This document shows positions 26,308-35,912 of a stretch of 64,000 nt of DNA, piece by piece (the first letter of the stretch is position 1; each line of letters opens with the position of its first letter). The DNA is from Halobacteriales archaeon YIM A00010. Lineage in GTDB: Archaea; Halobacteriota; Halobacteria; Halobacteriales; Haloarculaceae. The stretch is taken from contig JAKCFJ010000003.1 of the NCBI GenBank assembly GCA_025041175.1, positions 620,001 through 684,000 on the forward strand, given 5' to 3'. The translations under genes and the position numbers were made by a program. Under the pieces are notes generated by a model. It searched no databases and was not told where the DNA came from. It saw only the letters and a program-made list of their open reading frames with translations.

Positions 26308-29073
26308 ATGAGTGATACTCAGGTTGATGCGGATAGCACGGCATACACCGTATTATTCGAAGACGACGCAGCAACAGACACATCCTTCACTGGAGGAAAA
26401 GGTGCAAATCTCGCACGTCTCATCGAGGCGGACCTTCCTGTCCCTTCCGGGTTTTGTGTGACGACCGCTGCATACCGAGCAGTTATCGACGATTCGGATA
26501 TCCAGACGGCGATCCGGTTATTGGAAACGCTTGATCCGGCGGATACAGAGACGATTGCTGAGGCTAGTGCAGAGATCCGGTCGAAGATCCGGCAGCGCGA
26601 GCTCCCAGACGCGGTCCAGCACGCCGTCGTGGACGCACTGAACTGGTTCACTGCCGACGCATACTCGGTCCGGTCGAGTGCAACAGCAGAAGATCTGCCA
26701 ACGGCGTCGTTCGCGGGGCAACACGAGACGTTCCTCGGAATCACCGAACAGGCAGCAGTTCTTGACCGCATCCGTGACTGTATGGCGAGTTTGTTCACTG
26801 ATCGCGCCGTGTCCTACCGATCACGGAACGATATCTCTCACACTGAGGTTGACATGGCGGTCGTCGTGCAAGCGATGGTTGACCCAGAGGTTGCCGGCGT
26901 TCTCTTCACTGCCGACCCCGTGTCCGGTAATCGCCACATTGCGTCGATTGACGCGAATTTCGGGCTTGGAGATACGGTCGTCGCAGGTGAGGTCTCACCC
27001 GACAACGTCCGCATCGATCGGAGAACTGGAGAGATACTCGAGTACGATGTCGGGAACAAAGGCCACGCACTTCGCTCGGAAGCGGCCGATGCTGGCGGAA
27101 CGGAAACAGTCGAACTCCCACCCGAAAAACGGGAGTCGCGTGCGCTGTCGGATACACAGTTGCGAACACTCCTCTCCCTTGGCGACCAGATCGAGGAGCT
27201 ACTGGGTGACCCACAAGACATCGAGTGGGCGCTCGTGAATGGTGAATTTGTGCTCCTCCAAGCCCGCCCAATCACGTCATTGTATCCGCTTCCATCGCCG
27301 CTTCCGGATGACGAATACCTACATGTGTATTACAGTTTCGGCCATCAACAAGCGATGCCGGAGGCGCTCCCGCCACTCGTCGTGGATTTCTTGCGCGAAT
27401 TCGTGACCGGAGTCGCGACACGAGTCCGGCCGGCGGCGTCTACCGAGCCGTTGGGGGTCGAAGCCGGGCATCGGGTATACATCGACCTGACGCCACTGTT
27501 ACGTATCGATCTGCTGCGCCAGAAACTCCCAGCCGGTCTCGATGCTATGAGCGAACCGGCAGCGAACGCCCTTCGGCAAGTCTTGGATCAGCGAGTGGAG
27601 GCGATCCCACCCCGAGAACGAGTCGACGGAGTACTGACGATCGCTCGCAGTATCGGCTGTGCAGCCCCGATCGTCGTATCGGTGGTGCCGCGGATAGTGG
27701 CCAGATTCACTCGTTCATTCGTTCTCGGCCCACCAAATCTCGACGACGAACGCGTCTGGTGTGAGACGTGGGGCAAACGGTTAGCCACACGCGTCCGCCA
27801 GCCCACGTCTCGCCCAAAGCGTGTTCGGATTGCGTTTGAACAGTTCGACTTGGGGACGTTACTCACCGAAGCGCTTCCCCATATGGCCTCGTTACCGGCG
27901 GGCGTCGCAGCGAAAAAGTTCCTCGTTCGTATGTTTCCGGATGCTGACGACGATATCGAGGCGCTCGGCAAGGGTTTCGAGAAAGAGATTGTTACCCAGA
28001 TAAACCAGCAAGTGGGCGACCTTGCTGACATTGCCCGCCGCCATCCCAACGTGGCGCAGGCGCTCCGAGACGAGGCATCGATGGCAGAGATCGAACAGGT
28101 GGACGGAGGCGACGAATTTGTGGACGCGTTTGAGGAGTTCCGTGACGAGTTCGGACACCGGGCGAGTAACGAAATCGACCTCAGTCGCCCGCGTTGGCGG
28201 GACAATCCCGGAACGGTGATGGGGACGATCCGGAGCAACCTCGTGCAGGGCAACCCCGGCGCGCATCGCGACCACCTGCACCGGTTGGAGCGCGATGCCC
28301 AGGAAGCAGCTGCCCGGCTTGAGACACGCGCCGGTCGCGGCGTGTTTGGTCGAGTGAAAAAACCGGTCGTCCGACGACTCATTCAGACCTACCGTGGCGG
28401 GATCCAACTGCGGGAGTACCCCAAGCAAGGGATGGCGCACCTGCTCGCGGCCGCCCACGACGAGTTCACCGACGTCGGAGAATCGCTCGCTGCCGACGGT
28501 CGTCTGAGCCAGCCAGATGACGTGTGGTATCTGCGCAAGGACGAACTGCTCGCGGCCCTTGAGGAGGACGCTCCTGTGGACGCAGACATCGAAACTCGTC
28601 GGAGAACCTTCGAACGCCACACATCGTTGACTGCGCCCCCGATACTCACGAGCGAGGGGGAAGCTCCAACAGCAACAGGGGATACCGAGAGTTCGGAGGG
28701 AATGCTCACCGGGACGCCTGTCTCTGCGGGTGTCGTCGACGGGCCTGCCCGCGTGGTTCGTGATCCGACCGGGGAGTCACTCGAGAACGGCGAGATTCTC
28801 ATCGCGCCTTCGACCGATCCAGGGTGGACGCCACTTTTCCTGAACGCAGAGGGCCTCGTCATGGGGGTCGGTGGACGGATGACGCATGGAGCATTGGTCG
28901 CACGGGAGTACGGGATTCCAGCCGTCGTCTCAGTTTCGGACGCAACGACAGAAATCCAGACAGGGGAGCGGATTCGGATTGACGGTCGTCGTGGCACCGT
29001 CGAATTCCTCGACCGATCTGATGAGTCGGCATCTGCAGACGATCTCGATACCAGTACTACTGATGGAACGTAA
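26308..29073 (+). CDS. PEP-synthase/rifampicin phosphotransferase-like dikinase
   Basis: 921 residues. An N-terminal pyruvate phosphate dikinase-type ATP-grasp domain (about 10-330) shows TGGKGANLARL, VRSSATAEDLPTASFAGQ and EWALVNGEFVLLQARPIT. A long middle domain (about 335-790) opens with YYSFGHQQAMPEALPPL, much like the substrate domain of rifampicin phosphotransferases. The C-terminal swivelling phosphohistidine domain has the catalytic His in GVGGRMTHGALVAREYGIP (about residue 860). This three-part order matches rifampicin phosphotransferase better than true PEP synthase, which has a different C-terminal barrel. The substrate in an archaeon is open. A GGTGGGG ribosome-binding-like site precedes the ATG. 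Confidence 0.85.
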   Translation: MSDTQVDADSTAYTVLFEDDAATDTSFTGGKGANLARLIEADLPVPSGFCVTTAAYRAVIDDSDIQTAIRLLETLDPADTETIAEASAEIRSKIRQRELPDAVQHAVVDALNWFTADAYSVRSSATAEDLPTASFAGQHETFLGITEQAAVLDRIRDCMASLFTDRAVSYRSRNDISHTEVDMAVVVQAMVDPEVAGVLFTADPVSGNRHIASIDANFGLGDTVVAGEVSPDNVRIDRRTGEILEYDVGNKGHALRSEAADAGGTETVELPPEKRESRALSDTQLRTLLSLGDQIEELLGDPQDIEWALVNGEFVLLQARPITSLYPLPSPLPDDEYLHVYYSFGHQQAMPEALPPLVVDFLREFVTGVATRVRPAASTEPLGVEAGHRVYIDLTPLLRIDLLRQKLPAGLDAMSEPAANALRQVLDQRVEAIPPRERVDGVLTIARSIGCAAPIVVSVVPRIVARFTRSFVLGPPNLDDERVWCETWGKRLATRVRQPTSRPKRVRIAFEQFDLGTLLTEALPHMASLPAGVAAKKFLVRMFPDADDDIEALGKGFEKEIVTQINQQVGDLADIARRHPNVAQALRDEASMAEIEQVDGGDEFVDAFEEFRDEFGHRASNEIDLSRPRWRDNPGTVMGTIRSNLVQGNPGAHRDHLHRLERDAQEAAARLETRAGRGVFGRVKKPVVRRLIQTYRGGIQLREYPKQGMAHLLAAAHDEFTDVGESLAADGRLSQPDDVWYLRKDELLAALEEDAPVDADIETRRRTFERHTSLTAPPILTSEGEAPTATGDTESSEGMLTGTPVSAGVVDGPARVVRDPTGESLENGEILIAPSTDPGWTPLFLNAEGLVMGVGGRMTHGALVAREYGIPAVVSVSDATTEIQTGERIRIDGRRGTVEFLDRSDESASADDLDTSTTDGT

Positions 29074-29096
29074 CGGGCTATTCGAGCACGTACAAC

Positions 29097-29659
29097 GTGA
29101 CGAACTCAGAGCCTTGCTCAAATTCGTTGCACTCGTTTTCGTCCCCGGCCTCGTTCATCCTTGATACGACCCGTGAGCGAATCTCGACGGGATTGACCCA
29201 CCGCTACCAGATCGGCAAGCTTTCCGTAGCGGACATCCGCTCGATGCTGCGGACCACCACTCGACAGCCCATTGTGCGCGCCCGCCAGCACGGCGAACTC
29301 ACCAGGAAGCTCTGGGGACCATCGACGTGACCAAGGGCTTTCCGTTCACCGGCGACGTAGAGGATCACAAAGACGATATCCTCGGGTATAAGGACGGCAA
29401 CGAGTACTACCAGTGGGCGGTGCTCAAGATCGTCGGCATGGATGTCCCACTTGTCCTCGACGCCATTCCCCGCAAACGCGGGCAATCAAAGGACGAGATC
29501 GTTGACGAACTCTTGTCTCACGCGACCGAGATGGTCTCCCTTGATCTGCTGGTGAAGATCGGCCTCGATGGCGAACACAGCACGTATAAGCCACGGGTTG
29601 ACGCGAACTTGTTTCTGACCGTGGCGAAGCAGTGCTACGGTCTCGATCCGCCTGACTAA
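29097..29659 (+). pseudogene. Degraded DDE-type transposase
   Basis: Two frames carry transposase-like sequence. From about 29097 to 29330 comes a helical N-terminal piece (THRYQIGKLSVADIRSMLR), and from 29327 to 29659 a piece reading TKGFPFTGDVEDHKDDILGYKDG, YYQWAVLKIVGMDVPLVLDA and IPRKRGQSKDEIVDELL. The latter looks like the catalytic core of a haloarchaeal IS4-like or unclassified DDE transposase with its first catalytic Asp region. The expected downstream catalytic blocks are missing and the frame must shift near 29330. I cannot name the IS family with confidence. Confidence 0.6.
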
Positions 29660-29717
29660 CGCCAGACCCTCCTGTGTTCGCCTGACTCGTGAGCGGCGAC
29701 ACTGGGTTGGGTCTGCT

Positions 29718-29848
29718 TTGTTTCACGCCATATTAGCACAATCACGAAGTGACGAGTTGATATGGGACGGCGTCAGCTTTCACTGTTCAGAATATGACTG
29801 GAAAGAACTCCTGGATTGTGCATTGCAGAGCTACCTAGCCGACATCAG
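29718..29848 (+). repeat. Dispersed imperfect repeat, copy 2
   Basis: Aligns with the minus strand of 11438-11577 from GTTTCACGCCAT to CGACATCAG, with the strongest match in the last 40 bases. It lies 60 bases after the dead transposase and some 220 bases from the end of tnpB, so it may be the terminus of one of these elements. Confidence 0.6.
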
Positions 29849-30064
29849 TTTAATAACAGCCATCCACGCCGATTATGGTGATTATTAGTTAATATATTTA
29901 CTTATATAATTTATATATCTTTAACTTCAAAAAGAGAGATTCTGACAATAGTAAAATGATATATTACAAACGTAGGCTTGTAACAGCAAGGAGTATATAT
30001 AGACGAACACGATTCGACAACCGGTGTGAGATGATTGGGTGGTTCGTAGTAGATAACTACCGTT
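29849..30064 (+). other. AT-rich gene-free stretch
   Basis: Very AT-rich between the repeat and the tnpB end (for example 29880-29935). No gene. If the tnpB element is mobile, its right boundary and the base of its guide sequence should lie here. Confidence 0.35.
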
Positions 30065-31843
30065 CTAATTTTCAGTAGGATTCAGTAGCATCCGGGACCT
30101 TCCCGTAGTACTGGTGAGTACATACCGAGTGATGCTCCGGCTGGGGCAACGCCACCCCGTATACCTCCCGTGATTTTGTGGCAGTCCCCCCGTGTCGTTC
30201 CGGCTCCTCTCTGCGCGAGGAACACGTCGATGGGAACGCCGGGACTGACGACCGCTCACCGGTCCTGTTACATCGGCCGTGGACTGAACGCCAGCAGAAC
30301 GGGCACGCGACTCGTCGGCTGAAGCCACGCGAGTGCGTGATGGAAAGCTGGCGTGCTTTCCCGCCGCCGTATAGGCAGCCGGGCTCGCCGTCTCCATCTT
30401 GCACTCGTCGAAATGCTTCCGGCCAACGTTCACCGCGCCCACGTAGTCGCGGTCGCCCTCGAACCCGCACGTCGGACAATGAAAATGGCCACCGTGTCTG
30501 CACTCGGTATGGTCGTTTGGCGCGGTCACGGTCTCACCGGGGGCTCCGCACCGTGGACAGTGGCGCGAGGTCCCCCACGGATTCACCGTCTCCACCTCGA
30601 GCCCGACGAGCTCTGCCCTGTACGCTACATTGTCGAGGAGGCTGCCCCGCGCCCACGAACTGATCGACCACGCCGTGACGCCGCTCGTAGCACTGTGCTC
30701 TAAGCCGGCAAGCGACTCGAAGACGATCTCCGAACAGCCGTATTCGACAGCCACCCACACCAGTTCGTTCGCTACGTCGTGCTGTATCTGCTCGCGCAGG
30801 CGTCGTTCCTTCCGGCGGACACGCCGATACTCCGAGAGGAGATGGTCGAACCGGTTCGTATGAGCTTTGCCCTGCTCGCGGAGTTGCGATAAGCGATCGT
30901 TGAGTCCCTCCGTGTTGGATTTCACCCGGAGGAGTTTGCCCTTCGACGGGTGGTCGAGGAACTCGGGCGGAGCCACCTGCTCGTGGGCTCCATCGGTTCC
31001 GGGGTCGAGCGGGACACATGTCGCCTGTTTTTTCACGCCGAGATCGACCGCGAGCACGCGTTCGTCGTGGGGTTCGACGGACATCTCGGGGATCTCGACC
31101 GGAACATCAAGCGTGTATCCGTGGTCGGATGCGTGCAATGTGGGTGCTCCCACACCGTCACCGGCGTCGAGCAGCTCCTGAAACCGTGTGTGGATGGGAA
31201 AGCGGACGATATGCTCGGTCCAATCATGATATGAGTCCGGGTCGAGCGTGTCGGGCGCGTTCAGTGTGGCGACGACCTCGCCGTCCTCGATTTCGAGATC
31301 GTAGATGTGGTGGTCGCCCTTGTCGGGTGCGTAGGCGAGCGTCCCGTTCGGTTGTGGGCACTCGATGAGGTCGGTGTACGCCGCTGGGAAACAGCCGTGC
31401 GTCCGGTAGTGATCGTTGAGGTTCTCGACGACGCGTTCGAGGACACCCCAGTTGATGTAGGGTGAGTCGTCGGTGTCGAACAGGGCGTGACGCAGGCGTG
31501 CCCAGCCGACGCTGCGGATCGGGCCATCATCAACCGTGTCGAGAACGAAGCGAAACGCGTCGTATTCGTCGGCGTGAGCGTCGAGAACGTGCGTAACACG
31601 ATAGAAGACACACCGTTTGAACCGGCTATAGAGATATGCGTCGGTGGTCTCGAAGGTGTCGCAGTCGTCGTCGCGGATGTACGTGTAGGATTGCCCAGCG
31701 TGGGTGCTTACCCCGGCGATATGGTGATCGGTCCAGTATTCGTCGGCAAGCAAGCGTCGTGCGTGTCGCTCGACGAGCGTGGTAAGCCGTTTACACGCTG
31801 TGTGGTGGTCGTCGGGCACGTGGAACTGCTCGGTGAGGTTCAT
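30065..31843 (-). CDS. tnpB: IS1341-type TnpB, RNA-guided endonuclease
   Basis: 592 residues. The RuvC-like nuclease is complete: RVLAVDLGVKKQ (first Asp, about residue 274), EIVFESLAGLE (Glu, about 372), a zinc ribbon with CPRCG and CPTCG, and GDRDYVGAVNVGRKHF (last Asp). TnpB proteins cut DNA guided by an RNA made from the 3' end of their own element. After the usual end near residue 480 the frame stays open for about 110 Arg/Ser-rich residues, which suggests that the 3' coding end overlaps the guide RNA scaffold. Its start overlaps the DUF2080 stop by ATGA. There is no tnpA partner, so movement would need help in trans. Confidence 0.9.
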   Translation of the reverse strand: MNLTEQFHVPDDHHTACKRLTTLVERHARRLLADEYWTDHHIAGVSTHAGQSYTYIRDDDCDTFETTDAYLYSRFKRCVFYRVTHVLDAHADEYDAFRFVLDTVDDGPIRSVGWARLRHALFDTDDSPYINWGVLERVVENLNDHYRTHGCFPAAYTDLIECPQPNGTLAYAPDKGDHHIYDLEIEDGEVVATLNAPDTLDPDSYHDWTEHIVRFPIHTRFQELLDAGDGVGAPTLHASDHGYTLDVPVEIPEMSVEPHDERVLAVDLGVKKQATCVPLDPGTDGAHEQVAPPEFLDHPSKGKLLRVKSNTEGLNDRLSQLREQGKAHTNRFDHLLSEYRRVRRKERRLREQIQHDVANELVWVAVEYGCSEIVFESLAGLEHSATSGVTAWSISSWARGSLLDNVAYRAELVGLEVETVNPWGTSRHCPRCGAPGETVTAPNDHTECRHGGHFHCPTCGFEGDRDYVGAVNVGRKHFDECKMETASPAAYTAAGKHASFPSRTRVASADESRARSAGVQSTADVTGPVSGRQSRRSHRRVPRAERSRNDTGGLPQNHGRYTGWRCPSRSITRYVLTSTTGRSRMLLNPTEN

Positions 31844-32010
31844 TCGTCGGTGTCGTCTTCGGGGACGTCTTCGCTCGTAGGGTCGGAGGTACGAACGACT
31901 TTGACATCAGCGTCGAGCCAGCGGCGCGGAACGAGCACATGAGCGCCGTTGCCGGTAGGCTTTACAGTGCCCTTCACGACTTCGTGGCCTGCTATCTCGT
32001 GGCGGTCCAT
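31840..32010 (-). CDS. DUF2080-family transposon-associated protein
   Basis: 56 residues, too short for many gene finders. The sequence begins MDRHEIAGHEVVKGTVKP and continues TGNGAHVLVPRRWLDADVKV, the pattern of DUF2080 proteins that sit directly upstream of haloarchaeal tnpB genes. The fold is probably a small swapped-hairpin AbrB-like DNA-binding domain. Stop and tnpB start overlap as ATGA. It may regulate tnpB expression; this is inferred from its constant position. Confidence 0.8.
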   Translation of the reverse strand: MDRHEIAGHEVVKGTVKPTGNGAHVLVPRRWLDADVKVVRTSDPTSEDVPEDDTDE

Positions 32011-32227
32011 CACTACTGTATAAACGTTGTAGAAACATGAGCGTATCGGTTCACGCCCGGAAAGATTCCCAAACCATACTAACTACTACTGGCTTCTGTA
32101 ACAGTTATGCTACCCTGCAAAGCCACTTGTGCGTTCGCAACGATGGTTCGAGTGGACCCTGTAGTAGTCTCTCACCGAGCCGACGTTCGACCCGAATCGT
32201 TTTTGGTGGGAGCGATGACATCCACTC

Positions 32228-32623
32228 ATGGCTGAACACTCCCATCGATCGGTCCTGTTGGCAACGCTCCTCGTCGTCAGTCTCACCTTTAGCGGCTGTC
32301 TAACACTCAGTCCATCGGTCACAGCGGAGACGAACACGTCGTCCGTCTTCGAGACGCTCTCGACTGACACACCCTGGGCCGGACAACACGTTCGGGTGAA
32401 CGCAACCCTCAAATCGACGCCGGAGGCCTCGAACGTTACGACAATCTCGGTGATTAAGGAAAACGGCCAATCATATACGACCGTTAGCGTTGCGTCCGGG
32501 GAAACTACTGTCGTTCTCTGGGTGCCTACCGATCAGAACGCGACACTCGTTGCGAGCAATAGCGCCAATTCGGCAACACTTGATACGCTGAACGTGACGA
32601 CGAACGGGACGCAAGCATTTTAA
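32228..32623 (+). CDS. Putative secreted lipoprotein
   Basis: 131 residues. The N-terminus has a hydrophobic run ending in a lipobox (LTFSGC, Cys near residue 22), as in haloarchaeal lipoproteins. The mature part is Thr/Ser/Asn-rich with several N-glycosylation sequons and an apparent small beta-sandwich. No family recognised. It is followed after 96 bases by the DUF4177 gene. Confidence 0.68.
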   Translation: MAEHSHRSVLLATLLVVSLTFSGCLTLSPSVTAETNTSSVFETLSTDTPWAGQHVRVNATLKSTPEASNVTTISVIKENGQSYTTVSVASGETTVVLWVPTDQNATLVASNSANSATLDTLNVTTNGTQAF

Positions 32624-32719
32624 CAGCGATCACTCGGCATTGTCTCGTCACTGATTGGGGGCATGAAGGATTCACAACGGTATGATGAATCTTTTAGTGC
32701 TGGTCGTTGTGGCTACGGT

Positions 32720-32959
32720 ATGAGCGATCAGCAGCCCCAGACCACCGAGACGCACTGGGAATACGAAACACTCAGACCACCTCGGGGGGTGACAAAAAAG
32801 GAGGCAGAAGACCCAAAAGCAGCGCTGAACGAGCTCGCTGCCGATGGCTGGCGGCTCGTCGAAACGATCGACTACACCGGTGGCGGGACCAAATACATCG
32901 TGTTCGAACGTCCTGCCCAATCGGGTGGCGAGGCGTCCGATGAGGAAGAATCAGCATGA
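32720..32959 (+). CDS. DUF4177-domain protein
   Basis: 79 residues from the ATG at 32720 (MSDQQPQTTE). The core HWEYETLRPPR, then LNELAADGWRLVETIDYTGGGTKY, is the DUF4177 pattern of a small alpha/beta protein of unknown role. A TATA-like CTTTTAG about 26 bases before this ATG favours it over 32663. Its stop overlaps the next gene's ATG (ATGA), so the two are likely co-translated. Confidence 0.82.
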   Translation: MSDQQPQTTETHWEYETLRPPRGVTKKEAEDPKAALNELAADGWRLVETIDYTGGGTKYIVFERPAQSGGEASDEEESA

Positions 32960-33999
32960 GTGACGAGATCGATATGTCCACCGTCGATACGAACGTTGAC
33001 GTCAGCACCGCAAATACGATGCGCGAGCGCGCCGGGGAAAGCCGGCTCAAGCTCTGGCTGTTGTTGAGGGCAAACCGCCTCGTTGTTACGGCTGTTTTAG
33101 CGCTCACAGTGTTCGTGGTCTTCGTGGTGGGTGTCACAATCCTCCCTCCGCCACTGATACCCAAGCTTAGCTCCGGCGATACGATCGGAACGATGTTTTC
33201 GACGATGATCGGGGCCGTCATCACCGGTACCACACTCGTCGTGACCATCGGCCAACTCGTGCTCTCCCAGGAAAATGGCCCGCTGGGCGACCAACACGAG
33301 CGCATGACAAATTCGATGGATTTTCGGGATTACACCGAGGAATTAGTTGGATCCCCGAGTCCCGCCGATCCCTCAGCGTTCCTACGCGAACTCGTCAACG
33401 TGTCACAGGATCGAGCCGAGGCTGTTCGTGAGGGTCTCAGCGATATCGACAGCGACCAACTTCAATGGGAAATCAACGAATTCACTGACAGCCTGATCGG
33501 TAACTCCGAAACGGTGCGCGAGCAACTCGACGGTGCGAAGTTCGGCTCCTTCGATGTGTTGTTCGCTGCACTCAACTACAATTACGGCTGGAAAATCTTC
33601 CAAGTCGAACGCCTTCTCCACGAACATGAGGAGGACCTCGGCCAACCCGAGAACGACCTCCTCAACGAGTTGAAAATTGCGCTATCGATGTTTGGCCCAG
33701 CCCGTGAACACGTAAAAACGTTGTATTTCGAGTGGGCGTTGGTCACGCTCTCGCAGTTGATTCTCTATGCAGCGATTCCAGCACTCGCCGTGGCGGGCAT
33801 CATGCTCGCTGCCGTTGATGCTGGAACCCTTCCCGGCAGCACCCTCGGGATCGAGAACATGACCTGGCTGATTGGGGCTGCCTTTACCGTGACACTACTC
33901 CCGTTTTTCTTGCTTGCGTCGTATATTTCGCGGATTGTGACGGTTGCCAAGCGGACGCTTGCGATTGAACCGCTGATCCTCCGCGACTCGCAGCGATAG
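32956..33999 (+). CDS. Uncharacterised haloarchaeal membrane protein
   Basis: 347 residues with four membrane segments in two pairs (about 45-70, 85-105, 260-285 and 295-325) around a large, acidic, helical cytosolic domain. The first pair contains a GAVITGTTLVVTIGQLVLSQ stretch with an uncommon Ser/Thr/Gly-rich face. I know no function. It is coupled to the DUF4177 gene by ATGA overlap, which suggests a joint role in the membrane. Confidence 0.75.
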   Translation: MSDEIDMSTVDTNVDVSTANTMRERAGESRLKLWLLLRANRLVVTAVLALTVFVVFVVGVTILPPPLIPKLSSGDTIGTMFSTMIGAVITGTTLVVTIGQLVLSQENGPLGDQHERMTNSMDFRDYTEELVGSPSPADPSAFLRELVNVSQDRAEAVREGLSDIDSDQLQWEINEFTDSLIGNSETVREQLDGAKFGSFDVLFAALNYNYGWKIFQVERLLHEHEEDLGQPENDLLNELKIALSMFGPAREHVKTLYFEWALVTLSQLILYAAIPALAVAGIMLAAVDAGTLPGSTLGIENMTWLIGAAFTVTLLPFFLLASYISRIVTVAKRTLAIEPLILRDSQR

Positions 34000-34579
34000 G
34001 CCACTGCTAAGGGGTGACAGGATAGCAAGTAACCTCACAGGATGGTGGGGATTCGTCGGAGTAGACAGTGAGTCTCCATCTGCGACGAGGGGGAATTCAT
34101 TCCTGCTGACGCTCCTGACTGATTCGATACCTTTTGGTCAGAGCAGTGAGTGCGTTATCGGATCGGTCAGTCGGAGATTTATTTCATTTATCACTTCATC
34201 GATTGGTCTGATATTAGTCTCACTATGCTTAGGACAGCTATCATAAGTGGACTCAAACGGAAATCCACAGTTCTGGCAAGCGTATCCCTCTAGATCCTAT
34301 ATATACGTCGTTCGCCTAGTGCGTGATGTCTTCGGATCTAGCCATATATGTTGATTGATGATGGAGTATAGGGTCTTGTAAGCAAGCGTGTGCTACGTTA
34401 TCATAAGCTACTCCATCCACGTCGATCGGAGGCACTCGATAGCGAGACTGCAAACTGCCCAGTCAAGTGAGTCAAGAAATACGAAGAAGTCCTCGGCATT
34501 GGTCTCGATGTTCTCGTCGCACCATCCTCGTCCGTGTTATGGATGGCCACTTTTATCAGTTCAGCCCGTATGATCACCT
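34000..34579 (+). other. Gene-free stretch
   Basis: About 580 bases with no convincing gene. A TATA-like CTTTTATCA near 34550-34558 lies about 26 bases before the GYD gene. Confidence 0.4.
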
Positions 34580-34867
34580 ATGTCAACGTATCTCAGTCAG
34601 ATCGACGTCAATGAAGATGAATACCAGAATCCCCAGGAGCTGGTCTCAGTCTGGGGCTCCATTCGTGACGACATCGAGCGTGTCGGCGGGGAGATCACCG
34701 CGACCTATGCCATTCTCGGTGACTACGATTTCCATATCATCTTTGAGGTGCCTGATGGCGAGATCGCGTTTCAGGTCACACAGATCATCGAACAGCACGG
34801 CCTCGATACGACGACGATGCGTGCGCTTCCGCTCGATCAGATTGGAACGCTCGTCAACGATATCTAA
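34580..34867 (+). CDS. GYD-domain protein
   Basis: 95 residues. The ferredoxin-like GYD pattern is clear: VSVWGSIRDDIERVGGEITATYAILGDYDF (split here by GGEI and GDYD motifs) followed by IIFEVPD. GYD proteins are small homo-oligomeric proteins of unknown function, related in fold to dimeric alpha-beta barrel proteins. A TATA box about 26 bases upstream fits a leaderless start. Confidence 0.82.
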   Translation: MSTYLSQIDVNEDEYQNPQELVSVWGSIRDDIERVGGEITATYAILGDYDFHIIFEVPDGEIAFQVTQIIEQHGLDTTTMRALPLDQIGTLVNDI

Positions 34868-34986
34868 GTCGTTCTGTCCGTCCCGGTGCGAGCGAGCGCG
34901 CCAGCGAGCACCACGAGTGCCCCAGCAATGAACGTCCCGGGGATCGGGAGTACGGATAGAACGCGATGACAAGGGTTGATGTACAT
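34864..34986 (-). CDS. Possible small membrane peptide, 40 residues
   Basis: Minus-strand frame ATG at 34986 to TAG at 34864. It has one hydrophobic helix beginning LSVLPIPGTFIAGALVVLAG and a short charged tail. A TATA-like TTTTTATAG lies about 50-60 bases upstream. It converges on the GYD gene with a 4-base overlap. No family known; it could be chance. Confidence 0.3.
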   Translation of the reverse strand: MYINPCHRVLSVLPIPGTFIAGALVVLAGALARTGTDRTT

Positions 34987-35282
34987 ATGTGGTCTGTTAG
35001 TACGTCCTGATAGTAGACAACAATTATGTATTATTGGCCTATAAAAATACAAGTCGAGTGCCTCGGGTCGCGTAAATCGGGACGCGGTTTACTGGATACA
35101 AAATATCTTTGATTTCCTTGACGTGATCCTGTGGCGGTTCATCTATTTATGTTATCAGTAGACGGTACCGTTGTTGTTGTGGTACATACCTAGCGTGATC
35201 GAGAGAGCAGCCACGATGAGCGAATGGGTATTGATATCAGTGAATGTGACCGATAGATATATCTAGTTTCTCAATCAGCGGT

Positions 35283-35636
35283 ATGTATATGGAGAGTGAT
35301 CGCCTCATCCGAGGCACTGAGATTGACGACTGGGTAACAGCCCTACACGAAGCGAAGGAAGGAGACTGGAGCAATCTCCACGTCCAGGGGGCACAGATGA
35401 CGCTGCAGGCTATGGCGGCAAGAGAGGAACCCTACACGGGCGCGGATCTATATCGTGTGTTCGCGTCCTCGGATGCTCGCACGGAGCTCAGAGAGAGTGT
35501 CGCTAGGGATTTGTATACGCTCTCCGAGATCGATACGGCGATCTGGCAGGAGTTGTCCCAGCGTGCGGCGACCCTGACAGAGGAGGGAACCGTCCAGCTC
35601 GCCGAAAAAGACGAGACGGGTGAGGACGACGTATAG
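35283..35636 (+). CDS. Hypothetical acidic protein
   Basis: 117 residues (or 115 from the ATG at 35289). Helical and acidic, with no membrane segment and no motif I recognise. A TATA-like AGATATATCTAG at about 35250-35261, itself a perfect palindrome, lies about 28 bases upstream and supports a real gene. Flanking AT-rich spacers on both sides suggest a single-gene unit. Confidence 0.6.
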   Translation: MYMESDRLIRGTEIDDWVTALHEAKEGDWSNLHVQGAQMTLQAMAAREEPYTGADLYRVFASSDARTELRESVARDLYTLSEIDTAIWQELSQRAATLTEEGTVQLAEKDETGEDDV

Positions 35637-35877
35637 CAACATCCCGTCGGCCAATCGGAGGGAGGGACGGTGTACAGAGTATCTACTATTCACCAATTAT
35701 AGGTGGTTCTCAGGCTCCCGAGCACTTTGCAGATTCTAGATGTTGTTCATTTGACGTAGAAGTACAGTATAATAATACTAAATTAACACTTATAGCATCA
35801 GATGCTACAGAGACTAACACCAATTCGATTAGCTTCACAGCATAATGTTCGCCGCCTCGTTCTCTCAATACTGCCAG

Positions 35878-35890
35878 AAGTATTATCATA
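35878..35890 (+). promoter_or_regulatory. TATA box for the 5'-nucleotidase-family gene
   Basis: AAGTATTATCATA, centred about 29 bases before the GTG at 35913, supports that start. Confidence 0.4.
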
Positions 35891-35912
35891 GAAGGAAACA
35901 ACTAGCCACTCA

